DNA of 64,000 nt from Collinsella tanakaei (lineage in GTDB: Bacteria; Actinomycetota; Coriobacteriia; Coriobacteriales; Coriobacteriaceae). Below, one piece after another: positions 53,329 through 61,385 of the stretch; within the stretch, counting starts at the first letter, position 1, and the number at the start of each line of letters is the position of its first letter. The DNA lies in the NCBI RefSeq assembly GCF_016900375.1, contig NZ_JACJKB010000012.1, positions 1-64,000 of the forward strand. The letters are read 5' to 3'. The notes beneath the pieces are model-generated. The model saw only the letters and a program-made list of their open reading frames with translations. It searched no databases and was not told where the DNA came from. The translations under genes were made by a program, and so were the position numbers.

Positions 53329-54345
53329 CTACTTCACGTTGGGATCGGTCGTGCCGGCGAGGGCCTTCTCGCCCGGGCGGGCAAGGGGTCCTACGAGCTC
53401 GTGGGCGACGTAGGGCTCCTCCAAGTAGGCGACCTCGTCGGCCGCCAGCTCCACGTCGAGCGCCGCCACGGCATCGTCCACGCGCTCGAGGCGCGAGCAG
53501 CCCACGATGGGCGACTCCACACCGCGGGCCCAGTGCCAGGCAAGCGCGATCTGCGCCATCGGCACGCCGTGGCGCTCGGCGACCTCGGCCACGCGGCCCA
53601 CAATCCGCATGTCGTTGTCGCGCGCCGCATCGTACTTGTTGCGCATCGTGGCGTCGGTCGTAGAGCGGCAGGACTCGGAATCCCAAGTGGGCCGGCACAG
53701 GTGGCCGGACGCCATCGGCGAATACGGCGTGAGCGCCATATCGAACTGGCGACACACGGGAATCATCTCGCGCTCATCCTCGCGGTAGAGCAGGTTGTAG
53801 TGGCACTGCATGCTCGTGAACGGCGTCCAGCCGTTCTGCTGCGCCACGACCTGCATGTTGTGCAGCTGGTAGGCGTACATTTCGCTCGCGCCGAGGGCAC
53901 GGACCTTGCCAGTGCGCACAAGGCCATCGAGGGCCTCCATGGTCTCCTCGATCGGCGTGCCATAATCGAAGCGATGGATGATGTAGAGGTCGAGGTAGTC
54001 GGTCCCCAGGCGCTTGAGTGTGCCGTCAATCTCGCGGTTGATGGCCTCGCGCGAGAGCTTGCCCTCGTTGAAGTACACCTTGCTGGCGAGCACCACCTGA
54101 TCGCGAGCGACACCCAGGTCGCGCAGGGCGGCACCGATGTACTCCTCGCTCGTACCGAACGCATAGCAATTCGCCGTGTCGATGAAGTTGATGCCCAAGT
54201 CGAGCGCGCGTTTGATGACCGCGCGCGTGTCGTCGGGCCCGATGGTCCACTGGTGGAAGTCGGGCGACGGCCTGCCGAAGCTCATACCGCCCAAACAGAG
54301 CTTCGAGATCTTGATGCCGGAATGGCCAAGCGTCGTGTACTGCAT
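53329..54345 (-). CDS. aldo/keto reductase
   Basis: The 338-aa barrel protein has the NADPH-dependent AKR pattern: LGHSGIKISKLCLGGMSFG, LDLGINFIDTANCYAFGTSEEYIGAAL (catalytic Asp and Tyr), VVLASKVYF (Lys), DYLDLYIIHRFDYGTPIEETMEALDGLVRTGKVRALGAS (His), and the C-terminal SPIVGCSRLERVDDAVAAL cofactor loop. It is of the YajO/IolS-like branch acting on aldehydes. It follows a cyclophilin-like gene by 29 bp and is divergent from a LysR regulator. Confidence 0.95.
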   Translation of the reverse strand: MQYTTLGHSGIKISKLCLGGMSFGRPSPDFHQWTIGPDDTRAVIKRALDLGINFIDTANCYAFGTSEEYIGAALRDLGVARDQVVLASKVYFNEGKLSREAINREIDGTLKRLGTDYLDLYIIHRFDYGTPIEETMEALDGLVRTGKVRALGASEMYAYQLHNMQVVAQQNGWTPFTSMQCHYNLLYREDEREMIPVCRQFDMALTPYSPMASGHLCRPTWDSESCRSTTDATMRNKYDAARDNDMRIVGRVAEVAERHGVPMAQIALAWHWARGVESPIVGCSRLERVDDAVAALDVELAADEVAYLEEPYVAHELVGPLARPGEKALAGTTDPNVK

Positions 54346-54374
54346 GGCGTTTCCTCCTTTGCGCGAGCTCGTCT

Positions 54375-54737
54375 CTACCGCCCCGCCTCTATGACAACGT
54401 CGTAACTGCCGGCAAGCGCGCGAAGCTGGGTAAGCGAGCTCTCGATATGCCCGATGGTGAACTGATCGCCGTAGCGCTGTGAGTTCTCCTCGTCGTCGAA
54501 AAACACTGCGAGCCAGCCACTGGCGGGGTTGTAGTTGACGTCGCCGTTTGTCCAGCCACGATGAATGCGGGCGAAATCGACAGGCAGCTCGAGCGGAGCG
54601 GCCCCGCAGATGCCAACAGACGAGGCGCTCATGGGGATGACCATAGGCAGCCGCGTGAAGAGCGCATGGGCAGCCGCGCTATCGTTGAGCTGGGCGGAAA
54701 TCGCCACATCGCCAAAATGCATCACGATGGGCCGCAT
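54375..54737 (-). CDS. stand-alone cyclophilin-like domain protein
   Basis: The 120-aa protein is a single cyclophilin-like (Cyclophil_like2-type) domain: IVMHFGDVAISAQLNDSAAAHALFTRLPMVIPM, a central LELPVDF segment, NYNPASGWLAVFFDDEEN and QFTIGHIESSLTQLRALAGSYDVVIEAG. It is the first gene of a unit with the aldo/keto reductase. Domains of this type also occur in the lipoprotein at 37780 and fused to DUF362 at 58049. No catalytic residues are evident. Confidence 0.8.
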   Translation of the reverse strand: MRPIVMHFGDVAISAQLNDSAAAHALFTRLPMVIPMSASSVGICGAAPLELPVDFARIHRGWTNGDVNYNPASGWLAVFFDDEENSQRYGDQFTIGHIESSLTQLRALAGSYDVVIEAGR

Positions 54738-54804
54738 GCGCCGTTCCTCCTCCCCCGTAATTGCCTAGCTTTAGTTTCTGCCCGCGAGAAGAGGAATACA
54801 ATTA

Positions 54805-54829
54805 CTTATACTGTATATCGTGATATAAG
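54805..54829. promoter_or_regulatory. palindromic LysR-type site in divergent promoter
   Basis: CTTATACTGTATATCGTGATATAAG has 6-bp complementary ends around an AT-rich centre, 26 bp before the LysR start and upstream of the divergent cyclophilin-like gene. It fits a LysR operator overlapping both promoters. Confidence 0.55.
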
Positions 54830-54854
54830 GTTTTATAATGCTTTGGAGGAGGCT

Positions 54855-55736
54855 GTGGAGCTTCGCGCCTTACGCTACTACCTCGCCGTTTGCGAATACG
54901 GAACCATGTCGCGCGCCGCCGAAGCGCTGCACGTGACCCAACCCGCTTTGTCGCGGCAGATCGCCCAGCTTGAGCGCGAGCTGGGCTGCGAGCTGTTCGA
55001 GCGCCATAGCCGCAGCGTCACTCCCACCGAACAGGGGCTTTATCTGCGGCGGCGCGCCCAGGAGATCGTTGGGCTCGCCGACCAGACCGCTGCCGACTTC
55101 TCGCACGACGAAGGCATCGTTGCGGGCGATATACACATCGGCGCCGGCGAGAGCGTTGCCATGCGGCAAATCGCCCGACAGGTCGCCCGGTTTCGCGGGC
55201 GCCATCCCCACGTGCGCTTCCATCTGCACAGCGCCATCGCGACCGATCTGGTCGAGCGGCTCGAACACGGGCTCGACGACCTTGTGGTCCTCATGTCGCA
55301 TCCCGACAACGACCGGTACGAACACCTGCGCCTGCAGCCCACCGATGCCTGGGGCGTCATCATGAGGGAGAACGACCCGCTGGCGGCACAGGAGCTCATC
55401 GGTCCCGCCGACCTCGCCGACGCCCCGCTCATCATGCCCGAGCGCTCGTGGAGCGATGAGGGGCCGATCGGCCCCCTAGGCATGTGGTTCGGCGAGCACG
55501 GAGGCGAACTTGACGTCATCGCGACATATAACCTCTCCTTCAACGCAGCGATGCTCGTGCAGGAGGGCGCCGGCAGGATGATCTCGCTCGAAGGCCTTAC
55601 CGCAACAGGAGGCAACACGGGCTTGGAGTTCCGCCTGCTCTATCCGCCCGCGGTCTCGATCATCGACGTCGTCTGGAAACGCAACGCCCCGCGCTCGCGC
55701 GCCGTCCAGCTCTTCCTGGAACAGCTCCAAGCCTAA
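54855..55736 (+). CDS. LysR-family regulator
   Basis: The 293-aa protein has the LysR winged HTH (LRYYLAVCEYGTMSRAAEALHVTQPALSRQIAQLERELGCELFER, 5-50) and a substrate-binding effector domain (GDIHIGAGESVAMRQIARQVARF...). The GTG at 54855 is chosen because GGAGGAGG lies 3-8 nt upstream and it matches family length. Divergent from the cyclophilin-like/aldo-keto-reductase unit, it is the probable controller of that unit, like YqhC-type aldehyde regulators; the inducer is unknown. Confidence 0.93.
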   Translation: MELRALRYYLAVCEYGTMSRAAEALHVTQPALSRQIAQLERELGCELFERHSRSVTPTEQGLYLRRRAQEIVGLADQTAADFSHDEGIVAGDIHIGAGESVAMRQIARQVARFRGRHPHVRFHLHSAIATDLVERLEHGLDDLVVLMSHPDNDRYEHLRLQPTDAWGVIMRENDPLAAQELIGPADLADAPLIMPERSWSDEGPIGPLGMWFGEHGGELDVIATYNLSFNAAMLVQEGAGRMISLEGLTATGGNTGLEFRLLYPPAVSIIDVVWKRNAPRSRAVQLFLEQLQA

Positions 55737-55742
55737 CTGAGC

Positions 55743-55773
55743 CGGCAAGATTGAACCCGGCCCCAACTTGTCG
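55743..55773. repeat. 31-bp CGACAAG-family palindrome (A5)
   Basis: CGGCAAGATTGAACC... to ...CCAACTTGTCG lies 6 bp after the LysR stop. One arm base is changed (G for A). Confidence 0.88.
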
Positions 55774-55844
55774 CATCAGAGCTCTGTAAGCCTTTCCGCG
55801 CATCGAAGGCTGCCCCGGTACACTAAGCGCAGGAAAGGAGACCC

Positions 55845-56396
55845 ATGAGTGCTGTCGTCGTCTTTCGCTCACAGACCGGTTCGGCCAGAATGTATGCGCA
55901 ATGGCTGGCCGAATCACTCACGTGCGCGATCGCTCCGGTGGAAAACATCGACGAGGCCGCCCACGAGGCCGATCTCGTCATCCTCAGCGGCTGGTTCCAC
56001 GCCGCCTCCCTCAAGGGCTCCAAGGAGTTCAAGGCGTACATGGCGAAACACCCCGAAAAGCACTATGCGGTCATAGCCGTCGGTGCAACGCCCATGCCTA
56101 GCAAGGACTGGCCCGCAGCCGAGCACGAAGAGGCGTTTCGCCGCTCGTTTCCCGCAGAGCAATACCCCGATCTTCCATGGTGCTATTGCCGTGGCAGGTT
56201 CTTCTTCGACCAGCTGAATGCACTCGACAAGATTGCCATGCGCGTGTACTTCCGCATGCTCGAAAGCGCTGCTCGCAAGGGCTCGAAGCGCGATTCCGCG
56301 GCACTTGAAGGAATGCGGCGCGGCTTCGACGCCTGCGACCGCAGCTACCTGGAGCCGCTACTTGACGAACTGCGCGCACGCAGATGGATCGACTAG
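55845..56396 (+). CDS. flavodoxin-like protein (HemG-type)
   Basis: The 183-aa protein has a short-chain flavodoxin domain: FMN-phosphate loop VVFRSQTGSARMYAQWLAES, VILSGWFHAASLKGSKEFKAYM and FDQLNALDKIAMRVYFRML, resembling menaquinone-dependent protoporphyrinogen oxidase (HemG) family members. AAAGGAGACCC precedes the ATG. It faces the FMN reductase gene across a family-A palindrome. It is one of four flavodoxin-fold proteins in this region. Confidence 0.88.
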   Translation: MSAVVVFRSQTGSARMYAQWLAESLTCAIAPVENIDEAAHEADLVILSGWFHAASLKGSKEFKAYMAKHPEKHYAVIAVGATPMPSKDWPAAEHEEAFRRSFPAEQYPDLPWCYCRGRFFFDQLNALDKIAMRVYFRMLESAARKGSKRDSAALEGMRRGFDACDRSYLEPLLDELRARRWID

Positions 56397-56419
56397 GGCG
56401 GACTGCCTTAACGTCGAAA

Positions 56420-56450
56420 CGACAAGATTGAACCCGGCCCCAACTTGTCG
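56420..56450. repeat. 31-bp CGACAAG palindrome (A6)
   Basis: CGACAAGATTGAACC... to ...CCAACTTGTCG lies between convergent genes, 7 bp from the FMN-reductase stop. Confidence 0.92.
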
Positions 56451-56457
56451 CTCCCTG

Positions 56458-56994
56458 CTACAGCGATGCGCCGAGCTCGTACGCCGCACGCGGATACTTC
56501 GACGCCCGCGTCATGCCCGGCGTGCCGCAGCCGTAGCCGAGAACCATGCCGCAATCGGTCATATCCAGGTAGCGGGCGATGGTCCTGTAGTGAGCGACGA
56601 GCGCCTCGAAGGTCCAGTCGTCGGCATTCCAGGCAGCCGTGAGCAGCGCCGCCTTGAGATGCCGCCCCGTAATGGCGGAGTTCTCCGAGCAGAAGCGATC
56701 GATGACCGCCTTGAGCTGCGCCGTCATGCCGTAATAGTACAAAGGCGTCGCAAACACGACCATATCGGCGGCAAGGACCTTGTCCAGAATCGCCCCCATG
56801 CCGTCATGCTGCACGCACGGACGCGCTCCATAACCGCAGGCCTCGCAGCCTGCGCATGGACGCACGCCCTCATGGGCCACATCGATGCGCTCCACGGCGT
56901 GCCCCACCGCCCGCGCGCCACGCGCGAACTCCTCAACCAAGATCGCCGTCGACCCGCTCTCGTTCGGACTTCCCTGCAGCACGATGATGTTCAT
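56458..56994 (-). CDS. NADPH-dependent FMN reductase / flavodoxin-fold oxidoreductase
   Basis: The 178-aa protein has the phosphate loop LQGSPNESGSTAILVEEFARG, a Cys cluster PCAGCEACGYGARPCVQHDGM, and FATPLYYYGMTAQLKAVIDRF, typical of the iron-sulphur-flavoprotein/NQO-like FMN reductases. The four Cys could hold an Fe-S cluster. GGAGAAGGATATGA lies around the start. It probably reduces flavin or quinone-type substrates. Confidence 0.92.
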   Translation of the reverse strand: MNIIVLQGSPNESGSTAILVEEFARGARAVGHAVERIDVAHEGVRPCAGCEACGYGARPCVQHDGMGAILDKVLAADMVVFATPLYYYGMTAQLKAVIDRFCSENSAITGRHLKAALLTAAWNADDWTFEALVAHYRTIARYLDMTDCGMVLGYGCGTPGMTRASKYPRAAYELGASL

Positions 56995-57046
56995 ATCCTT
57001 CTCCCCCTCGACGAATTACGGAGCTGCCCGATGCCCTGCAATGACT

Positions 57047-57208
57047 TCAGGCCGATCCCACACAGCAGCGCATGCAGGGGCGACGCACAGGCACTCGCGT
57101 AAGAGCCAGCATCGCGACCAACGGCGCGAACAGCACGACGGCGATCACGGCCAGCACGACGGCAAGCGCCCAATGCCAGCCGCGTCCGTTCATCTTGAAG
57201 ATATCCAT
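57047..57208 (-). CDS. small single-span membrane protein, 53 aa
   Basis: From the ATG at 57208 (AAGGAGG 5 nt upstream) the product is MDIFKMNGRGWHWALAVVLA... with one membrane span (about 11-35) and a basic Cys-containing end RRPCMRCCVGSA. The strong ribosome site supports translation. No family is recognised. It sits between the Tat flavodoxin and FMN reductase genes on the same strand. Confidence 0.65.
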   Translation of the reverse strand: MDIFKMNGRGWHWALAVVLAVIAVVLFAPLVAMLALTRVPVRRPCMRCCVGSA

Positions 57209-57265
57209 CGGTGCCTCCTTTTCCTGCTTCGTCCTATCGCTCGCGAGATCCCCCTGGACCAAAAG

Positions 57266-57997
57266 CTACGAGAGCCCGAGGCCATCCACCCAGGCCGTCG
57301 CATCGGCCGCTGGCGCGCCGCCAGAGAAGCGGGCGCCCTCCACCCATTCGCCCGTGCCGGCAAGCTCGGCCAATAGCTCGCCGGAGCGGCCGAAGCCCGA
57401 CGAGGCGGAGGTGCAGAACGGCACGACGGTCTTGCCGGAGAAGTCATTGTTTGCCACAAAGGTGCGCAGCGGCCACGCCGCCTCTCCCCACCAGATGGGG
57501 TAGCCCAGACACACCGTGTCGTACGTTTCGAACGCGTCGGGCGTGACTCGCGCGAGCTCGGGCTGCGTGCCTTCAGCGCGTTCGACGCTCGTGCGGCTTG
57601 CATCGTCGCTGTAGTTCAGATCGGCATCCGTGTAGGCCTGCGCGGGCGTGATGGCGAACACATCGGCACCGGTGTGCTCGGCAATTGCCGTGGCGATGCC
57701 CTCCGTATTGCCCGTGGCCGAGAAATACGCCACGAGCGTGGAGCCGGTGCCGGTCGCCGGCGCATCGGCGGAAGCCGAACCGGCAGCCGGGCCCTCGGAG
57801 GCACCCTGGGCAGAACCTGCGGTGGTGGACCCATCGTCCTGTGCGACACCCTCCGTGCTCTCCGGTCCGCACGCCGTGAGCCCCATGCTCAAGGGGGCAA
57901 GCAGCGCCACCGCACCGAGCCCGCTCACGAATCCACGCCGCGAAATCGCCGCCTCCACACCGGCCGCCCCGATATGCTTATTCTGGCTGATCTTCAT
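57266..57997 (-). CDS. exported flavodoxin lipoprotein (Tat signal)
   Basis: The 243-aa protein has a twin-Arg motif (ISRRGFVSG), a hydrophobic stretch and lipobox LTAC, so it is exported, probably already folded with FMN, and lipid-anchored. After an Ala/Gly/Ser linker comes a flavodoxin_4-type domain: LVAYFSATGNTEGIATAIAEHTGADVFAITPAQAY..., VCLGYPIWWGEAAWPLRTFV and GKTVVPFCTSASSGFG. The ATG at 57997 has AAAGGA upstream. It lies 52 bp after the DUF362 gene. Extracytoplasmic flavodoxins are uncommon. Confidence 0.9.
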   Translation of the reverse strand: MKISQNKHIGAAGVEAAISRRGFVSGLGAVALLAPLSMGLTACGPESTEGVAQDDGSTTAGSAQGASEGPAAGSASADAPATGTGSTLVAYFSATGNTEGIATAIAEHTGADVFAITPAQAYTDADLNYSDDASRTSVERAEGTQPELARVTPDAFETYDTVCLGYPIWWGEAAWPLRTFVANNDFSGKTVVPFCTSASSGFGRSGELLAELAGTGEWVEGARFSGGAPAADATAWVDGLGLS

Positions 57998-58048
57998 GGT
58001 CAATCCTTTCGTAATCCGCAACAACCTGCATGCTCAAGGCGAGCGTCG

Positions 58049-59440
58049 CTACTCCGCGCGTGTGACCCGCACGGTGCCCGACATGCCGGCGATGGCATCG
58101 GCCCCAGATATCGCATGACCTAGCTCATAGAGGCTGTCGTTGCCGTTGAAGCCTGCGTAGAACATCACCACATCACCCCACGGTCGGTAGTACGCCAGCA
58201 CCCCGGCACCGCCTTGCGCCAAAGGCGCGTCAGAGCAATCGAGCTGCGACGGCGGATAGAACGTCTGCTCGTTATCGCTGAACGGCTCCACCTCGAGCGT
58301 CAGAGGCAGCTGGCCGTACAGGTCGCGCGCCGCCCGGCTGTCGTTCAGCTCGTAGGTAACAACCGCGTCTCCGCAGGTCACCGTTATAGCCATGCTCTTC
58401 TCCCGCCCCTCATCCAGCTCGATCAACTCATATGCCTGGCTACCCAGCCCGATCGCCTCGGCATGCTCCAGGGTATGGGCACCGTTGCGGCTCTCGATGC
58501 GCTCGACGAGCGCCGCGCCGTCTTCGGCCGCGTAAACGAGGTCGACGCAGGCACGATCGAGCGCGACGGGGTCGAACGACGCCAAGATGCCGATATCGGC
58601 CATCTCGGGCTCGGCCGGATGCGAATCGCAGTCGCAGTCGACCGACAGGCGGTTCATGACGTTGATGTAGCAGATGCTTCCGTCCACGCCGCCAAGGTGG
58701 TCCGACACGGCCTTCGCCGCCTCGGCCATCGATTCAAGGAAGTCGTCCTGCGCAGGATTTCCCCAGCTCGTCGTTGACGTTCCGGCACTATGGATCAGCA
58801 TCTTGCCCTCGCGCGAGGCGATGCCGATGGAGCAGTTCTTGATGGCCCCGCCGAAGCCGCCCATCGCGTGGCCCTTGAAATGGGCAAGCGACACGACGTA
58901 GTCGTAGTTTGCGAGATGCGACCCGACGAGGTCCTCGGTAAGATGCCTGCCGCCCTCCACGGGCAGCGACATCGAGCCGTCCGCATCCATGATGTCGACG
59001 TCGGCGATCGCGGTGAACCCGTGGTCAGCCGCTGCCTGCAGATGGCTTTCCGTCGTCGCGCGCTGGCCGCCATAGGCGGTGTTGCACTCGACGATCGTCG
59101 CTCCTAGACCGCGCACGAAATCCCCGATGAGTTCAGGCTGCAGGAAGTTGTGTCCACCCGGCTCGCCCGTAGACAGCTTTACCGCGATATTTCCTGCGGG
59201 CTGCGCGCCCAACGCCTCCCATACGCGAGACAAACCCGCAGGGGAGATCTCGCGTGTGAAGTAGACAGCTGGAGCGGAAATCCCGCTTTCCTCAGGGGCA
59301 GCGCTCGAGCCGCCCGCATCAGCCGGCAGAGAGCCGACAGGCGATGACCCCGCCTCGCGACCATCACCAGCGCAGCCCGTCATGGCTCCTGCCGCGCCGA
59401 TGGCAATCGCCCCCTGCAGAAACGCTCTCCTTGAAATCAC
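58049..59440 (-). CDS. Tat-exported DUF362 protein fused to a cyclophilin-like domain
   Basis: The 463-aa protein starts ISRRAFLQGAIAIGAAGAMTGC, a Tat signal with lipobox. Residues about 55-345 are DUF362 (IAVKLSTGEPGGHNFLQPELI, TAYGGQRATTESHLQAAADHGF, VVSLAHFKGHAMGGFGGAIKNCSIGIASREGK, DIGILASFDPVALDRACVDLV). A cyclophilin-like domain (about 350-463: ITVTCGDAVVTYELNDSRAARDLYGQLPLTLEVEPF..., GDVVMFYAGFN) is fused at the end. DUF362 proteins are poorly characterised and often redox-linked. The fusion ties the cyclophilin-like family to this redox cluster. Confidence 0.9.
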   Translation of the reverse strand: MISRRAFLQGAIAIGAAGAMTGCAGDGREAGSSPVGSLPADAGGSSAAPEESGISAPAVYFTREISPAGLSRVWEALGAQPAGNIAVKLSTGEPGGHNFLQPELIGDFVRGLGATIVECNTAYGGQRATTESHLQAAADHGFTAIADVDIMDADGSMSLPVEGGRHLTEDLVGSHLANYDYVVSLAHFKGHAMGGFGGAIKNCSIGIASREGKMLIHSAGTSTTSWGNPAQDDFLESMAEAAKAVSDHLGGVDGSICYINVMNRLSVDCDCDSHPAEPEMADIGILASFDPVALDRACVDLVYAAEDGAALVERIESRNGAHTLEHAEAIGLGSQAYELIELDEGREKSMAITVTCGDAVVTYELNDSRAARDLYGQLPLTLEVEPFSDNEQTFYPPSQLDCSDAPLAQGGAGVLAYYRPWGDVVMFYAGFNGNDSLYELGHAISGADAIAGMSGTVRVTRAE

Positions 59441-59473
59441 GCCTGTCGCCTCCCTACCGGCTGCTCATGGGTC

Positions 59474-59504
59474 CAACAAGATCGGACCTGGCCTCAACTT
59501 GTCG
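59474..59504. repeat. 31-bp CGACAAG-family palindrome abutting a stop codon (A7)
   Basis: The unit ends CAACTTGTCG at 59504; the flavodoxin stop begins at 59505. The left arm is decayed (CAACAAG). Confidence 0.88.
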
Positions 59505-59969
59505 CTATAGCTGGCTTTTCGCCCAAGCTGCAGCATCGCAGCCGTTGAGCAGCTTGCCCTGCTTCCAGATGGCGTCGGGGCGCAGGCCGCGCATGCGCCC
59601 CTCTGCGCCGGCGATGCCCGACCCGCCCGACGTGGCGAACGGAATGACCGTTTTACCGGCCAGATCGGCCCTCTCGATGAACGTATCGATGATGCGCGGC
59701 TCCACGTACCACCAAACCGGAAAGCCAACGAATACCGTGCCGTAGGCGGCCGTATCGGGCAGCGGACGCGCGAGCTCCGGACGCATTCCCTCGTCAAGCC
59801 GCTCGAGTGACGTGCGGCTCGAGCTGTCGTTCCAGTTGAGATCGGCTGCGGAATACGTCGACCGCGGCACAATCTCGTACAGATCGGCACCCGTCGCCTG
59901 GGCGATCTCGCGCGCCGGGCGCGCCGTCGTCCCGCTGGCCGAGAAATATGCAACCAATGCCTTGCTCAT
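59505..59969 (-). CDS. flavodoxin
   Basis: The 154-aa cytoplasmic flavodoxin_4-type protein shows LVAYFSASGTTARPAREIAQATGADLYEIVPRSTYSAADLNW, VFVGFPVWWYVEPRIIDTFIE and GKTVIPFATSGGSGIAG. It is closely similar to the exported copy at 57266, apart from lacking the signal. The ATG at 59969 has AAAGGA upstream. It probably carries electrons for nearby reductases. Confidence 0.94.
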   Translation of the reverse strand: MSKALVAYFSASGTTARPAREIAQATGADLYEIVPRSTYSAADLNWNDSSSRTSLERLDEGMRPELARPLPDTAAYGTVFVGFPVWWYVEPRIIDTFIERADLAGKTVIPFATSGGSGIAGAEGRMRGLRPDAIWKQGKLLNGCDAAAWAKSQL

Positions 59970-59988
59970 AGCATTCCTTTTCACAAAG

Positions 59989-60019
59989 CGACAAGATTGA
60001 ACCTGGCACCAACTTGTCG
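59989..60019. repeat. 31-bp CGACAAG palindrome abutting a stop codon (A8)
   Basis: The unit ends at 60019; the Fe-ADH stop begins at 60020. Confidence 0.93.
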
Positions 60020-61195
60020 CTACAGGCTCGCGCGGAAGATCTGGATGACCTCGTCGCGCGTGAGCACGTGATAGCCGCCCTGCATGATGAGTGTGCTATC
60101 AGCCAGCGATTCGAGCATCGACTCGTCGGCCCCCAGCTCGGAAATGCTCATCACGCAGCCGATCTCGCGCGTCCATGCCTCCATGGCGTCCAGGCCGGCA
60201 GCCGCAAGCTCCTCAGCGGAGCGGCCCTCGGGAGCGATACCCCACACATTGGTGGCGAAGCGCGCGAACTTCTCGACGCCGTACGGCATGATCAGGCGAT
60301 AGTACGGAAGCGCCACGGCGGCGAGCGTCATGCCGTGAGTCGCATCGGTATGCGCGCCGACCGCCTGACCGAGCATATGGACCTCCCAGTCGGTGCTCTT
60401 GCCGCAGGCCACAAGGGTGTTCAACGCCCACGTCGCGCACCACATGATGTTGGAGCGAGCCTCGTAATCCTCGGGGTTTTTCACCGCGATGCGGCTCGCA
60501 TGGACCAGGCTGCGCATAAGCCCCTCGGACAGGTAGTCGCTCGTGTTGTCATCCTCGCCCGAGAAGTATTGCTCGGTGATATGGTTCATGATGTCGAAGA
60601 TGCCGGCGACCATCTGGTGCTTCGGCAGCGTGAAGGTGAACTCGGGATTCAGCACCGCGAACTTGGGAAACACGTCGGGATTCGAGAAGACGTGGCCGAT
60701 CTTCATCTTGGTCTCGTGGTTGGTGATGACCGAGCCGCAATTCATCTCCGAGCCGGTGCCGGCCATGGTGAGCACCGCACCCACGGGCACGACCTCGCAG
60801 GTCGGCTCGTCGAAATCGACCCAGTACTTCTGCCAGGGGTCGATATCTTGAGGCAGGTTGACCGACACGGCGACGCCCTTGGCGTAGTCGATGCACGAAC
60901 CTCCGCCGACCGCGAGGATGAAATCGACGTGATTGTCGCGCGCGATCTTGATGCCCTCGTTTAGCTTCTCGACCGTGGGGTTGGGCATGACGCCAGCATC
61001 CTCCACGACGGTCTTGCCCGCAGCCTCGAGAGCCGCGACGACCTGGTCGTAAATACCGTTCTTCTTGATGGAACCGCCGCCGTACACCACCTGGACAGTC
61101 TGACCGTAGCCGGTGAGCTCGTCGGCAAGCGCCTGCATGGCGTTCTTGCCGAAGATGAGCTTCGTGGGGTTATGGAACGTGAAGTCTCCGATCAT
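60020..61195 (-). CDS. iron-containing alcohol dehydrogenase (YqhD/BdhA type)
   Basis: The 391-aa protein reduces aldehydes or oxidises alcohols with NAD(P)H. It has the nucleotide loop ILAVGGGSCIDYAKGVAV, AGTGSEMNCGSVITN, and the metal-site residues in VAGIFDIMNHITEQYF and HMLGQAVGAHTDATHGMTLA. The N-terminus FTFHNPTKLIFGKNAM matches the YqhD/butanol dehydrogenase branch. The ATG at 61195 has AAAGG upstream. It is divergent from TetR1, which may control it. Confidence 0.96.
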   Translation of the reverse strand: MIGDFTFHNPTKLIFGKNAMQALADELTGYGQTVQVVYGGGSIKKNGIYDQVVAALEAAGKTVVEDAGVMPNPTVEKLNEGIKIARDNHVDFILAVGGGSCIDYAKGVAVSVNLPQDIDPWQKYWVDFDEPTCEVVPVGAVLTMAGTGSEMNCGSVITNHETKMKIGHVFSNPDVFPKFAVLNPEFTFTLPKHQMVAGIFDIMNHITEQYFSGEDDNTSDYLSEGLMRSLVHASRIAVKNPEDYEARSNIMWCATWALNTLVACGKSTDWEVHMLGQAVGAHTDATHGMTLAAVALPYYRLIMPYGVEKFARFATNVWGIAPEGRSAEELAAAGLDAMEAWTREIGCVMSISELGADESMLESLADSTLIMQGGYHVLTRDEVIQIFRASL

Positions 61196-61251
61196 GGCGA
61201 ACCTTTCCCTTCCCGACGCGTTTAGCATCTTTAGTAACGCCGTGTTGTTTA

Positions 61252-61364
61252 CAAGCTGAACTATAACGAACGTTCTGTTTCTTATTTTGGTGATTCTAAT
61301 TCGTCACGTTCTCTCCATAGATATCAGTAATCATCTTGTTACGTATGCTATAGTTCTTGTTGAC
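61252..61364. promoter_or_regulatory. divergent Fe-ADH/tetR control region with shared TetR motifs
   Basis: ACAAGCTGAAC (61252-61262) and GCTATAGTTCTTGTTGAC (61347-61364) both recur, in the same order reversed, before TetR2 at 63173-63199. Left ACAAG..GAACTATA and right TATAGTTCTTGT are also inverted to each other. GAACGTTC lies near 61270. These look like operator half-sites. Confidence 0.6.
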
Positions 61365-61385
61365 AGGACGTATGGAAAGGCAGCT

